DNA from: Akkermansia muciniphila
GTDB lineage: Bacteria > Pseudomonadota > Gammaproteobacteria > Burkholderiales > Burkholderiaceae_C
Assembly: GCA_943331105.2 (NCBI GenBank)
Contig: CALQKH020000003.1
Location: 62,001 to 126,000, forward strand
Length of the DNA stretch: 64,000 nt
Direction of reading: 5' to 3'
Shown here: piece by piece, positions 19,154-28,399 of the stretch
Numbering within the stretch: the stretch's first letter is position 1
How the letters are laid out: each line of letters begins with the position of its first letter
Position numbers and translations under genes: made by a program
The notes under the pieces: generated by a model
What the model was told of the DNA's origin: nothing
Seen by the model: the letters and a program-made list of their open reading frames with translations, nothing else
Databases searched by the model: none

Positions 19154-19518
19154 GGTGTGCAGTCGGTTGTGCTTGAGCACAATCTAACCGCACAAGCTCA
19201 ACACCACTGGCCTATTCGGGACAGGTCACCTGCAACACTCTGGGCTTGAGTCAAAATGTCGTGCAGCCAGAGCTTCTTGCTTTTGTAGTGATCGCGGTCA
19301 CTGTCGCCATAACGCCCGTCGCCGTAACCCTGACAAGTAGACCTCATCCGGACAAAACCCATCTTTAACGTCAGTTTCGGCTTAATGTTTGCTAAGCAGT
19401 TCGCAAACGAACTCCCCGCACATTAGGGTTTTTTCTGATAGCGGCTCATCCTTTGGCCCCTTTTTTGACTCATAAAAAATCAGATAATTTAAGAAAAATA
19501 CTCTCACAAAAGCTAAGC
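19154..19518. promoter_or_regulatory. Intergenic region between MFS and NhaR-like genes
   Basis: No gene is supported in these 365 bp. It separates two divergent genes, so it should hold both promoters. Interlocking inverted repeats lie at 19387-19408 (GTTTGC/GCAAAC, 10-nt spacer) and 19399-19412 (GTTCG-CAAA-CGAAC), a possible regulator site. The last 80 bp are A/T-rich (CATAAAAAATCAG and nearby), fitting a promoter for the LysR-type gene. Confidence 0.4.
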
Positions 19519-20415
19519 ATGAAATCGCCCTTCAACTACAAACACTTGTATTACTTTTGGGTCGTGGCCAAGGAAGGAGGCATCACGCGGGCGGCCGACA
19601 AGCTCGACATGGCAGTGCAAACCGTGAGCGCGCAAGTGCGTGAATTGGAAAAATCGCTCGGTTATGCCTTGCTCAAGCCAGCAGGGCGTGGGCTGGTCTT
19701 GACCGATGCAGGCCTGGCTGCCATGCAACAGGCCGATCAAATTTTTCAGCTGGGTGAGGATCTGCCCTCGAAAGTGCGCGACGCCGTCAGCTCACCCACG
19801 GTGCGCTTGGCTGCTGGCATCTCGGATGGTTTGCCCAAACTGGTGGTACGCCAGTTGATGCAACCGGTCATGGGTGAGCCACACCTGCGCTTGTTGTGCC
19901 ATGAAGGGGAGTTTGACGAATTGTTGGGTGATCTGGCGCTACACCGCTTGGATGTGGTGCTGTCGGACCGCCCGGCCCCCACCAATGCCAACCTCAAGCT
20001 TTACAACCATGCCTTGGGCTCATCGGCCGTGTCTTGGTATGGCAGCGCATCGCTGGTGAAAGCAGCGCGCAAAACATTCCCTGCCAGTCTGGCCGAAGTG
20101 CCCGTGCTGCTGCCCACCGAACACACCGCCGTGCGCACGCGCTTGGACCACTGGTTTGAACACCACGGCATTCGCCCGCGCATCGTGGGCGAGTTCGAAG
20201 ACAGCGCCTTGCTCAAGACCTTTGGAGAAAGCGGCATGGGCGTGTTCCCGGCCGCCGAATGCATCCACGACGAATTGCTGGCGCACTACGCGGTGCAAAA
20301 ACTTGGGGACTGCGAGGGCGTGAAGGAAAACTTCTATGCCATCGGCACCGAAAAGAAAGTGCAACACCCTCTGGTGCAACGTTTGCTGCTGGCCAGCACC
20401 CTCAGCGCCCATTGA
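19519..20415 (+). CDS. LysR-family regulator, NhaR-like
   Basis: 298-aa LysR-type protein. The N-terminus has the unusual NhaR-type HTH opening NYKHLYYFWVVAKEGGI with VQTVSAQVRELEKSLGYALL, followed by a periplasmic-binding-protein-like effector domain. ATG 19519 begins at the family N-terminus; the open frame upstream to 19453 is A/T-rich leader. NhaR regulates Na+/H+ antiport in E. coli, but many homologues have other roles. Convergent with terC; the MFS gene diverges from it. The target is unknown. Confidence 0.85.
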   Translation: MKSPFNYKHLYYFWVVAKEGGITRAADKLDMAVQTVSAQVRELEKSLGYALLKPAGRGLVLTDAGLAAMQQADQIFQLGEDLPSKVRDAVSSPTVRLAAGISDGLPKLVVRQLMQPVMGEPHLRLLCHEGEFDELLGDLALHRLDVVLSDRPAPTNANLKLYNHALGSSAVSWYGSASLVKAARKTFPASLAEVPVLLPTEHTAVRTRLDHWFEHHGIRPRIVGEFEDSALLKTFGESGMGVFPAAECIHDELLAHYAVQKLGDCEGVKENFYAIGTEKKVQHPLVQRLLLASTLSAH

Positions 20416-20421
20416 AGGCTG

Positions 20422-20472
20422 GCCTTGGCATACCGGCCATTCCCGGTTGAAACTCCGGGAATGGCCCAAGGC
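20422..20472. terminator. Bidirectional terminator hairpin between nhaR-like gene and terC
   Basis: A perfect 12-bp stem GGCCATTCCCGG (20435-20446) pairs with 20455-20466 across an 8-nt loop, and is extended by GCCTTGG/CCAAGGC (20422-20428 with 20466-20472). It lies between two convergent stop codons. No strong T run follows on either strand, so efficiency is uncertain. Confidence 0.7.
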
Positions 20473-20474
20473 CC

Positions 20475-21440
20475 TTATGGTTTGGACGAAGACGATGAGG
20501 AAGACGAACGCACGCTCAGCAGCATGGTGATCGCCAAAATCGTCACCACCACACCCAGCGAGATGCCCACCGGGATTTTGAAGACGTCGATCAGGCACAT
20601 CTTGGTGCCAATGAAGACCAGAATGACCGCCAAACCGTAGTTCAGCAGGTGGAACTTGCTGGCCACAGCTGCCAGCAAAAAGTACATGGCGCGCAAACCC
20701 AATATAGCGAACACGTTGCTGGTCAACACGATGAAGGGGTCGGTCGTGATGGCGAAGATGGCGGGGATGGAGTCCACCGCAAAGATCACGTCGGTCAGAG
20801 CAATCAAGCAAATCACCATGAACAAAGGTGTCGCGATTTTCTGACCGTTTTCGATGGTCCAGAACTTTTCACCGTCGTAGTTTTTGCTGACGGGCAAGAT
20901 CCTGCGCAACAACTTGAGCGCGGGGTTGTCGTCCAACGAAGGCTCTTGACCTGCTGCCCACCACATCTTCACGCCAGTGAGGATCAGGAAAGCACCAAAC
21001 ACATACAAGATCCAATGGAACTGCTGGAGCAACCAGCCACCTACCAAAATCATGATGGTCCGCAGTACGATGGCCCCGATGATGCCGATCATCAGAACGC
21101 GCTTTTGGAATTGCGAAGGTACGGCGAAATAGGTGAAGATCAGCAAGAAGACAAAGATATTGTCCACGGCCAGTGATTTTTCAATCAGGTAACCGGTCAG
21201 GAATTCCAGCGACTTGGTGTTGGCCAATTCGACCGAACCCGTGGTGTCCTTGATGGCCCACCAAAACAGGCCGTTGAACAAAAAGCTCAAGGCGATCCAG
21301 ATCAGCGACCAATTGAGCGCTTCTTTAACGGCGATGTCGTGTGCGCCTTGCTTTTTCAACACCACAAAATCCACAAAGAGCGACGCCAACACAATGGCCA
21401 CAAACGTTACCCACAGCCACAAGGGAGCCACGGTTTCCAT
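20475..21440 (-). CDS. TerC/Alx-family integral membrane protein
   Basis: 321-aa TerC-family protein with about eight to nine transmembrane segments. Conserved acidic motifs characteristic of the family are EKSLAVDNIFVF in an early helix and LTDVIFAVDSIPA in a later one. Family members act in Mn2+ export (Alx) or tellurite resistance. The C-terminus ends in eight consecutive Ser encoded by mixed TCN codons, then Lys-Pro. ATG 21440 (METVAPLW) has an AAAGGTG ribosome-binding site; a start two codons upstream is possible. I do not see a yybP-ykoY riboswitch consensus in the leader. Confidence 0.9.
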   Translation of the reverse strand: METVAPLWLWVTFVAIVLASLFVDFVVLKKQGAHDIAVKEALNWSLIWIALSFLFNGLFWWAIKDTTGSVELANTKSLEFLTGYLIEKSLAVDNIFVFLLIFTYFAVPSQFQKRVLMIGIIGAIVLRTIMILVGGWLLQQFHWILYVFGAFLILTGVKMWWAAGQEPSLDDNPALKLLRRILPVSKNYDGEKFWTIENGQKIATPLFMVICLIALTDVIFAVDSIPAIFAITTDPFIVLTSNVFAILGLRAMYFLLAAVASKFHLLNYGLAVILVFIGTKMCLIDVFKIPVGISLGVVVTILAITMLLSVRSSSSSSSSKP

Positions 21441-21462
21441 AAACACCTTTCAGTTTGTTGTG

Positions 21463-21510
21463 ATGACCCGTCCACACCACTGCCTCAGTTCACCAACTTT
21501 TGCGGGTCAT
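21463..21510 (-). promoter_or_regulatory. Inverted repeat in terC 5' leader
   Basis: ATGACCCG (21463-21470) and CGGGTCAT (21503-21510) are perfect 8-bp arms about 32 nt apart, just upstream of the terC start on the minus strand. It could be an mRNA leader fold or an operator. Function unknown. Confidence 0.3.
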
Positions 21511-21665
21511 GCAAGGGCTGAAGTCTAGGGCAGAAACTGAAATTAATGTCTGAATAAAATAGGTTTTTACTTCGGAAAAAAGGGAATATTAAACTGATTT
21601 TTGAATGACTCATGAACAGCATGCAATGGGCTGAATGCTTGCGCTTCGCTTTTGTCAAAAGCCAT

Positions 21666-21700
21666 AAAAAAACCGCCAAAACCCATTAGGGTTTTGGCGG
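21666..21700 (-). terminator. Rho-independent terminator after the ABC substrate-binding gene
   Basis: Perfect 12-bp stem (CCGCCAAAACCC at 21673-21684 with 21689-21700), 4-nt loop, and seven Us on the minus strand (21666-21672). A second short hairpin (CCGC-TTCA-GCGG) lies between it and the stop codon. Ends the liv/fadD operon. Confidence 0.9.
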
Positions 21701-21725
21701 TTTCCAATCCGCTGAAGCGGTTTTT

Positions 21726-22895
21726 TTACTTCTTGTCTGAAAAGTAGCCGGATGTGACCTTCCAACGGCCATCGGTGATCTGAGACATGCGCGATGCATT
21801 GCTGCCCAGACGCTTGGTGGGGCCGAAGGTCATCTCGCCAGTTCCGAACATGTCAGGCGGGATCACCATGGTGTCCATGGCCTTGATGATGCTCTCGGTG
21901 GTCACGTTGGCACCGGATTTCTCAACCGCACGCAAGAACGAATCAATGGCGTTGTAACCATAGACCGAGAACACGGTCGGATCTTCGTTGAACTTGGTCT
22001 TGTACTTGTTGGCCCAGAAGCGGATGGGCTGTGCTGCCTCGTCCAGGTAGGGGTGCTGGGTCGACATGGTGGCGTAAAAGCCATTCATAGCGGGGCCGCC
22101 CAACTTGTGGATCAGGTCGGTGTAGGCCGCGCTTGAACCCAGGAAGGTGGGGTTAAAGCCCAAACGACGGGCCGTTGCAATGCCGCCAATGGTTTCGCGG
22201 ATGATGGTGCCCATGACCACAAAGTCGCACTTGGACGAGGCCAGTTTTTGCATCTGCGAAGCAAAGTCGGTGGCGCCGCGCTTGTAGGTGGTGACTTCGG
22301 CAAACTGCATGCCAATGGACTTCAAGCCTTCTTCGGCACCACGGAACACTTCCAGACCAAATTCATCGTCTTGGTGCATGGCGCAGATTTGTTTGGCGTT
22401 CTTTTCTTTCACCAAAATCGGCAAACCCAAGCGCATCTGGTCGTAGTAGGTGGCGGCAAACGAGTACTTGAGCTTGTGGAAGGGCTCGTACATTTCACGC
22501 GCGGCGGTGACGGGGAAGAAGTTGATCACGTTCTTCTGGAACTGCACCGGCATGGCGGCCATGTTTTGCGCCGTGCCAATGTGACCGATCATGGCAAAGA
22601 TCTTGTCCTGGTTGACCAGTTTTTGCGCAGCCAGCACCGCGCGACGCGGGTCATAGGCAGAGTCTTCGACCAGCAACTTGAACTTGCGGCCGTTGATGCC
22701 GCCTTGCTCATTGGCTTCGTCCACGCGAAGCATCATGCCCAAACGCACTTGCTTGCCAAAGCCAGCCAGTGGGCCCGACAAATCCTGGATGGAGCCAAGC
22801 GTGATTTCGTTTTTGGACACGCCTTGCGTCTGGGCCATGGCCGCACCAGCGGTCAAGACCATCGCAGCGGCGACGAGGCTGAGTTTGATTTTCAT
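21726..22895 (-). CDS. ABC transporter substrate-binding protein (LivJ/K type)
   Basis: 389-aa periplasmic binding protein of the branched-chain amino acid type (peripla_BP_6 fold). The signal peptide ends near GAAMA-QTQ (about residue 21). The mature part starts with ITLGSIQDLSGPLAGFGKQ. It follows an acyl-CoA ligase gene and the LivFGMH genes in the same direction, so it is the final gene of that operon. Genes of this family often serve aromatic or aliphatic acids rather than amino acids. The company of an acyl-CoA ligase favours a carboxylic acid substrate (inference). Confidence 0.9.
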   Translation of the reverse strand: MKIKLSLVAAAMVLTAGAAMAQTQGVSKNEITLGSIQDLSGPLAGFGKQVRLGMMLRVDEANEQGGINGRKFKLLVEDSAYDPRRAVLAAQKLVNQDKIFAMIGHIGTAQNMAAMPVQFQKNVINFFPVTAAREMYEPFHKLKYSFAATYYDQMRLGLPILVKEKNAKQICAMHQDDEFGLEVFRGAEEGLKSIGMQFAEVTTYKRGATDFASQMQKLASSKCDFVVMGTIIRETIGGIATARRLGFNPTFLGSSAAYTDLIHKLGGPAMNGFYATMSTQHPYLDEAAQPIRFWANKYKTKFNEDPTVFSVYGYNAIDSFLRAVEKSGANVTTESIIKAMDTMVIPPDMFGTGEMTFGPTKRLGSNASRMSQITDGRWKVTSGYFSDKK

Positions 22896-22932
22896 AGTGC
22901 AGGTCTCCTGTTGTAGAAAAGGGTAAAGTGAA

Positions 22933-24789
22933 TCAGCGGTACATCGCCTCGATTTGCGGCGCGTATTTTTTCTCGACCAATTTGCGCTTGAGCTTCATGG
23001 TCGGGGTCAGTTCTTCGTCTTCGGCGCTCAGCTGCGTATCAAGCAACCAGAATTTCTTGATCTGCTCGACGCGCGCGAATTTTTTGTTGACCCGATCCAC
23101 TTCGGACTGGATCAGGTTTTGCACCTCGGCGCTGTGCGTGAGGCTGGCGTAATTGGAGAAAGGCACATCGTTGTCCTGTGCGTATTTCTCCACGTTCTCC
23201 TGGTCGATCATGACGATCACGGTCAGGTAGGGACGTTTGTCGCCAATGACCACCGCGTCTGTGACGTAGGGCGAAAATTTCAATTCGTTTTCCAACTCGC
23301 TGGGGGTGATATTTTTGCCGCCAGCCGTGATGATGATGTCTTTCATCCGGTCCGTGATGCGGAAAAACCCTTCCTCATCCACCACCCCCACATCACCCGT
23401 GTGCAGCCAGCCGTCAGCATCGATGGTCTCGGCGGTTTTTTCGGGCAGGTTCAGGTAGCCCATGAAAACGTTGGGACCACGCACCAAAATTTCACCGGTC
23501 ACCGGGTCCAGTCGCATTTCGTTGTACTCAGCCGCCGGTCCAATCGACCCAGGCTTGATGCGGTCAGCAGGCACGCCCGTGGCGGCACCGCAAGTCTCGG
23601 TCATGCCCCAAACCTCCAGCATAGGCAAGCCCAATGCCAAGAACCAGCGCACCAGATCGGGCGAGATGGGCGCGGCACCCGTGACCAAAAAGCGAGCGCG
23701 GTGGATGCCAATCATCTTGCGCACGTTGTTCAGCGCCAGCATTCGGGCCACATGAAAGCGCAACTTCAAACTGCCTGGCACCGGTTTTTGCGCCAACACC
23801 AGATCGGCCACTTGGTGGCCCACGCCAATGGACCAAGCGTATGTGGCTTGCTGAAGCCCCCCGGCTTCCTTGAGCGCGATCATCACGCCAGAGTAGAACT
23901 TCTCCCAAACGCGAGGGACGGCGGTGAACACGGTGGGCGCGATTTCGCGCACGTTTTCAGGCACCGTCTCGGGGTTCTCCACAAAGTTGAGTTTGGCCCC
24001 GGTGTACATCGAAAAATATTCGCCCCCCATGCGCTCAGCGATGTGACACAGCGGCAAAAAGCACATGCACTCGTCACGCTCGTCGCGGGCAATCAAGGTG
24101 TTGTAACCGCGCACGGTGTAGACCAGCCCGTGGTGGCTGTGCATGCCGCCCTTGGGCTTGCCTGTGGTGCCTGAGGTGTACACCAAAATGGCCAGCTCTT
24201 CGGGTTTGCAGGCAGCGCTGCGCTGCTTGAGCATGTCGGGGTGTTGCTGGGCGTGTTCGCGGCCCAAGGCTTGCAGCTGCTTCAGGCTGATGACCATCGG
24301 GTCGTGGAAGTCACGCAGGCCGTCCATGTCGAACACAACTATCTTTTGCAGCAAGGGCAAGGTGTCACGCACGGCCAGGGCCTTGTCGAGCTGCTCGTCG
24401 TTTTCGACAAACAGCACGCGGGTGCCTGAGTCTTCGCACAGGTAATGCACCTGCTCAGCCGCATCGGTGGGGTAGATGCCGTTGGAAACACCACCGGCAC
24501 TGAGAACGGCCAGATCGCACAGCACCCACTCGATGTTGGTGTTGGACAGGATGGAGGCGGTGTGCCGCGCCTCAAAGCCCAACGTCATCAGGCCGTGGCC
24601 GATCTCGCGCACGGCCAGGGCGGTCTGGTCCCATGTCCAACTGCGCCAGATACCCAGTTCTTTTTGGCGCATCCACACATTGGGGCCGCGTGCGGCCACC
24701 GCATTCCAAAAAATGGCGGGGATGGTCTCTCCTGCCATGACGACATTTTTTTGCGGCGCAATGCCGGAGGTGTCCCAGAGTTGGCTCAT
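22933..24789 (-). CDS. AMP-dependent acyl-CoA ligase (long-chain FadD-like)
   Basis: 618-aa adenylate-forming ligase. The P-loop-like A3 motif reads VYTSGTTGKPKGG, a later motif is WLHTGDVG, and KDIIITAGGKNITPSE matches the A8 region of long-chain acyl-CoA synthetases. The start ATG 24789 has a GGAG ribosome-binding site. It is inserted between the Liv ATPase genes and the binding protein, so import and CoA activation of one substrate class are co-expressed. It is a candidate for the CoA-ligase step (AtuH-like) of citronellate use, because atuA diverges from this operon. Confidence 0.9.
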   Translation of the reverse strand: MSQLWDTSGIAPQKNVVMAGETIPAIFWNAVAARGPNVWMRQKELGIWRSWTWDQTALAVREIGHGLMTLGFEARHTASILSNTNIEWVLCDLAVLSAGGVSNGIYPTDAAEQVHYLCEDSGTRVLFVENDEQLDKALAVRDTLPLLQKIVVFDMDGLRDFHDPMVISLKQLQALGREHAQQHPDMLKQRSAACKPEELAILVYTSGTTGKPKGGMHSHHGLVYTVRGYNTLIARDERDECMCFLPLCHIAERMGGEYFSMYTGAKLNFVENPETVPENVREIAPTVFTAVPRVWEKFYSGVMIALKEAGGLQQATYAWSIGVGHQVADLVLAQKPVPGSLKLRFHVARMLALNNVRKMIGIHRARFLVTGAAPISPDLVRWFLALGLPMLEVWGMTETCGAATGVPADRIKPGSIGPAAEYNEMRLDPVTGEILVRGPNVFMGYLNLPEKTAETIDADGWLHTGDVGVVDEEGFFRITDRMKDIIITAGGKNITPSELENELKFSPYVTDAVVIGDKRPYLTVIVMIDQENVEKYAQDNDVPFSNYASLTHSAEVQNLIQSEVDRVNKKFARVEQIKKFWLLDTQLSAEDEELTPTMKLKRKLVEKKYAPQIEAMYR

Positions 24790-24792
24790 GTT

Positions 24793-25611
24793 TTATCTCC
24801 AGGTTTTCTTCTTTTTCCAGCGGCGGTCGGCGCGCACGCCCTCTTCCTTCATCCCCAAATAGAACTCCTTGATGTCCTCTTTTTCACGCAAACGGGCGCA
24901 GGTGTCTTCCATCACGATGCGGCCATTCTCCAACACGTAGCCATAGTCTGCAGCGTTCAACGCCATGTTGGCGTTTTGCTCGACCAGCAAAATGGTGGTG
25001 CCGCGCTCGCGGTTGATGCGCACCACGATTTCAAAAATCTCTTTGGTCAGCTTTGGGGACAGGCCCAAGCTGGGCTCGTCCAGCAAGATCAGGTCGGGGT
25101 TGGCCATCAGCGCCCGGCTGATCGCTAGCATTTGCTGCTGACCGCCCGATAACAAGCCCGCGTCTTGTGCAGCCCGCTCGCGCAGGATGGGGAAGTAGTT
25201 GTACACAGCTTCCATGTCGCGTGCCACGCCATCGCGGTCCTTGCGGGTGTAGGCGCCCATGAGCAAGTTGTCGCGGATGGACAGCAGCGGGAACACCTCG
25301 CGCCCTTCGGGCACATGCATCAGACCGCGTTGCACGATGATGGCTGGATCTTGCGCGGTGATGCTCTGGCCCTTGAACTCGATCGAGCCCTTGCGCGGGT
25401 CGATGATGCCACTGATGGTTTTCAAGATGGTGGTCTTGCCCGCGCCGTTGGAGCCGAGCACGGTGGCGATTTCGCCGCGCCGCACCTGCAGGCTCACGCC
25501 GCGAATCGCCTTGATTGGGCCATAGGCGCTCTCGACGTTGAGCAGCTTGAGCATGACCTTGTCATCAGCAGCCTCGGGCGCCAAATTCATAGTCTGTGTG
25601 GCTGCGCTCAT
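24793..25611 (-). CDS. livF: ABC transporter ATP-binding protein LivF-type
   Basis: 272-aa ATPase: Walker A GSNGAGKTT, signature LSGGQQQ and Walker B LILLDEPSLGL in canonical order, with LivF-type spacing. The C-terminus is extended and basic (RRWKKKKTWR). ATG 25611 overlaps the livG stop (ATGA on the minus strand). Works with LivG on the LivHM permease in the inner membrane. Confidence 0.93.
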   Translation of the reverse strand: MSAATQTMNLAPEAADDKVMLKLLNVESAYGPIKAIRGVSLQVRRGEIATVLGSNGAGKTTILKTISGIIDPRKGSIEFKGQSITAQDPAIIVQRGLMHVPEGREVFPLLSIRDNLLMGAYTRKDRDGVARDMEAVYNYFPILRERAAQDAGLLSGGQQQMLAISRALMANPDLILLDEPSLGLSPKLTKEIFEIVVRINRERGTTILLVEQNANMALNAADYGYVLENGRIVMEDTCARLREKEDIKEFYLGMKEEGVRADRRWKKKKTWR

Positions 25612-26441
25612 GCGGCACCTCCGGGCACGTAGTTTTCACGGCGCAAGGCGGAAACATCGTCCACCGAGCCCAAATAGGCCTCGATGACGCCAGGGTCGCT
25701 TTGCACCTGGCTGGGGGAACCTGTGGCGAGTTCTTCGCCCTGACTCATGGCCAGCACGCGGTCAGACACTTTGGAGACCAAGCTCATGTCGTGCTCGACC
25801 ATGAGCACGGTGATGCCCAGCTCATTTTTGATGTCCGAGATCCAGAACGCCATGTCGTCGGTTTCCTCGACGTTCAGGCCCGAAGAGGGTTCGTCCAGCA
25901 ACAGCAACTTGGGCTCGGTGCACAGGGCGCGGGCCAGTTCGACCACTTTGCGCACACCATAAGGCAGGCCCGCTACCATAGAGTCGCGGTGGTGCTGCAG
26001 GTCCAGAAAATCGATGACCTCTTCGACCTTTTCACGTGCATGGATTTCGGCTGCGCGGGTCTTGGCGCTGAAAAACATCTCGCTCCACAAGCCGGTTTGG
26101 CGGTGCGTGTGACGGCCAATCAAAAGGTTTTGCAGCACGGTGGCGTGTTCGAACAACTCGATGTTCTGGAAGGTGCGGGCGATGCCCAGCCCCGCAATCT
26201 GGTGCGGCGGCTGTTCCGTCAGGCGCACCTTGCCCTGTGGCCCGGCGAAGTCGATCACACCCGTGGTGGGGGTGTAAATGCGGCTGATCAGGTTGAACAC
26301 GGTGGTCTTGCCAGCCCCATTGGGGCCGATCAGGGTGAAGACTTCGCCGCGCTTGACGTCGAAGCTGACCTTGTTGACGGCCAGCACGCCACCAAATCGC
26401 ACGCTCAGGTCTTGGGCGGATAAAAGGATGTCTGCGTTCAT
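25608..26441 (-). CDS. livG: ABC transporter ATP-binding protein LivG-type
   Basis: 277-aa ATPase with Walker A GPNGAGKTT, Walker B LLLLDEPSSGLN and the LivG-specific C-terminal region ending near LATGSPSQVQSDPGVIEAYL. The signature is degenerate, reading PYGVRKVVELARAL in place of LSGGQ. ATG 26441 overlaps the livM stop and its own end overlaps livF, so the ATPases and permease are translationally linked. Confidence 0.92.
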   Translation of the reverse strand: MNADILLSAQDLSVRFGGVLAVNKVSFDVKRGEVFTLIGPNGAGKTTVFNLISRIYTPTTGVIDFAGPQGKVRLTEQPPHQIAGLGIARTFQNIELFEHATVLQNLLIGRHTHRQTGLWSEMFFSAKTRAAEIHAREKVEEVIDFLDLQHHRDSMVAGLPYGVRKVVELARALCTEPKLLLLDEPSSGLNVEETDDMAFWISDIKNELGITVLMVEHDMSLVSKVSDRVLAMSQGEELATGSPSQVQSDPGVIEAYLGSVDDVSALRRENYVPGGAA

Positions 26442-27514
26442 TTCAGGCGGTCCGACTTCTGGAATGATTTTTGGCGCTTGAACAGGCCACGGCGGTAAAA
26501 CGGGAACAGCTGGAACCAGGTGCGCACCTTGAGCCAGCGGCCATACAGGCCCATGGGCTCAAACAGCACGAAGGCAATCAGCACCAAGCCGTAGACCGTG
26601 CCCTGTAAACCAGCGGCACCACCAATGGCGGCTGGTAAAAAGTCTTTGCCCATGGAAATCAGCTGCGGCATGACGATCAGGAAAATCGCACCCAAGAAGG
26701 CGCCATGGATCGAGCCCAAGCCGCCGATCACCACCATCAGCAACAAGTCAATGGACTGGATGATGCTGAACTGCTCGGGCGAGAGAAACTGGATCTTGTG
26801 CGCATACAAAGCACCGCCAATGCCCGCCAGCGCGGCCGACAAGGCAAAGGACAGCGTCTTGTAGCGCGCCAGGTGAATGCCCATGCTTTGCGCAGAAATT
26901 TCGGAGTCGCGGATGGCCACAAAGGCACGACCGGTGGACGAACGCAACAGGTTCACGATGGCCAAAGTAGCACCCACTGTCACGACCAGACACAGGAAAT
27001 AAAACGATTCGGTGCTGTCCAGCTTCCAACTGCCGATGGCGGGATAGCCGACCATCAGACCGGCGTTGCCGCCCGTCACGCTTTCCCAGCGGGCCATACC
27101 CTCTTCAACAATGAAGCCAAAAGCCAGCGTGGCCATGCCCAAGTAAATGCCTTTGACGCGCAGTGCAGGCAAACCCACAATGATGCCCACGATGGCCGAG
27201 AACATCCCCGCGCAAACCAACGCCAGCGGAAAAGGAACACCGGCATTGACCATGACGGCCTGGGTGTAGGCCCCAACCCCCAAAAAGGCGGCATGACCCA
27301 GCGAGAACAAGCCGGTAAAGCCCGCCAGCAGCATCAGGCCCAAGCCCACCACCGCATAAATCAGCACAAAGGTCAGCTGGGCCAACCAGTATTCAGGCAC
27401 CATCCAGGGGGCAGCCACGAGGAACAAGCCCAGCAGGCTGTACCAGAACACATGGCCGCCGTGCTTGGCCAGTTTGACATCTTGGTTGTAATCGGTTTTG
27501 AAAATGAAACGCAT
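26438..27514 (-). CDS. livM: ABC transporter permease LivM-type
   Basis: 358-aa inner-membrane permease with about eight to ten hydrophobic helices and the conserved cytoplasmic coupling segment GRAFVAIRDSEISAQSMGI. The C-terminal tail is basic (FKRQKSFQKS). Located 9 bp after livH and overlapping livG. Confidence 0.92.
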   Translation of the reverse strand: MRFIFKTDYNQDVKLAKHGGHVFWYSLLGLFLVAAPWMVPEYWLAQLTFVLIYAVVGLGLMLLAGFTGLFSLGHAAFLGVGAYTQAVMVNAGVPFPLALVCAGMFSAIVGIIVGLPALRVKGIYLGMATLAFGFIVEEGMARWESVTGGNAGLMVGYPAIGSWKLDSTESFYFLCLVVTVGATLAIVNLLRSSTGRAFVAIRDSEISAQSMGIHLARYKTLSFALSAALAGIGGALYAHKIQFLSPEQFSIIQSIDLLLMVVIGGLGSIHGAFLGAIFLIVMPQLISMGKDFLPAAIGGAAGLQGTVYGLVLIAFVLFEPMGLYGRWLKVRTWFQLFPFYRRGLFKRQKSFQKSDRLK

Positions 27515-27523
27515 GCCGGAGCC

Positions 27524-28399
27524 TCAGACTTTCTTGCGCAGTTGTTCGCCGAACAAGCCATTGGGCTTGAGCACCAGCATCAGCAACACCACGATGTAAG
27601 GCGCGATGTCCTTGAAGCCTTCGGGCAAATAAAAGCCAGAAAGCGATTCGACGATACCGATCACCAACCCGCCCACAATCGCGCCGGGCAAACTGCCAAA
27701 ACCGCCCACCACCGCCGCCGGAAAGGCCTTCAGACCGATGAAGCCCATGTTGGCGTGCACAAAAGTGATGGGGGCCAGGAGCAAGCCCGCCACCGCGGCC
27801 ACAGCAGCCGCCAAGCCCCAGACCAGGCCGTTGATCTGCTTGACCGGAATGCCCATGTAATAAGCGGCCAATTGGTTTTGCGAGGCCGCCTGCATGGCGA
27901 TGCCCAGCTTGCTGTACTTGAACATGGCAAACAGGCCCAGGCACAAAATGCCGGTGGCACCGATCACCACCAATTGCTCTGACGCAATGACCAGACCACC
28001 TAAGCGCAAAACTTCGCCCGCATAGGGTACAGGCAAGGTGTGGGTGTCGGTACCCACATCGGGAATCATGGTAATCAAACCGCGTAGCACATAGCCCACG
28101 CCAATGGTCAGCATCACGATGGAAAAAGCAGGTTGACCCAGGATGGGTCGGATGACCAAACGTTCGAGCAAAACGCCAAAAATGCCCATGGCCACAATGG
28201 CAGAGGGGACGGCAATCCAGAATGGGAAACCCAGCAGCGTCATGGCGGCCAAGCCCGAAAAGGCGCCCACCATCATCAGGTCGCCCTGGGCAAAGCTCAC
28301 CGTTTCGGTGGCCTTGTAAATCAGCACGAAACCCAGGGCAATGAGTCCGTAAATACAGCCCTGGGCCACACCGCTGATCAGCAGTTGCAGCAATTGCAC
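27524..28399 (-). CDS. livH: ABC transporter permease LivH-type
   Basis: 291-aa permease, first gene of the liv/fadD operon. It begins IYGLIALGFVLIYKATETVSFAQGD, split by helices, with the typical LivH N-terminus. The start codon is GTG 28399, supported by an AGGAGACAGGC ribosome-binding site directly upstream; no ATG fits the N-terminus. It diverges from atuA across a 172-bp region. Confidence 0.92.
   Translation of the reverse strand: MQLLQLLISGVAQGCIYGLIALGFVLIYKATETVSFAQGDLMMVGAFSGLAAMTLLGFPFWIAVPSAIVAMGIFGVLLERLVIRPILGQPAFSIVMLTIGVGYVLRGLITMIPDVGTDTHTLPVPYAGEVLRLGGLVIASEQLVVIGATGILCLGLFAMFKYSKLGIAMQAASQNQLAAYYMGIPVKQINGLVWGLAAAVAAVAGLLLAPITFVHANMGFIGLKAFPAAVVGGFGSLPGAIVGGLVIGIVESLSGFYLPEGFKDIAPYIVVLLMLVLKPNGLFGEQLRKKV

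Noticed and set aside
20475..20530. Poly-serine C-terminus of TerC as a frameshift artefact
   Set aside because: The eight Ser use mixed TCN codons and the frame ends normally at a stop just before a clear hairpin.
26705..27982. Long open frame (425 codons) on the plus strand
   Set aside because: Antisense of livM/livH; His/Gln-rich shadow without hydrophobic or catalytic motifs.
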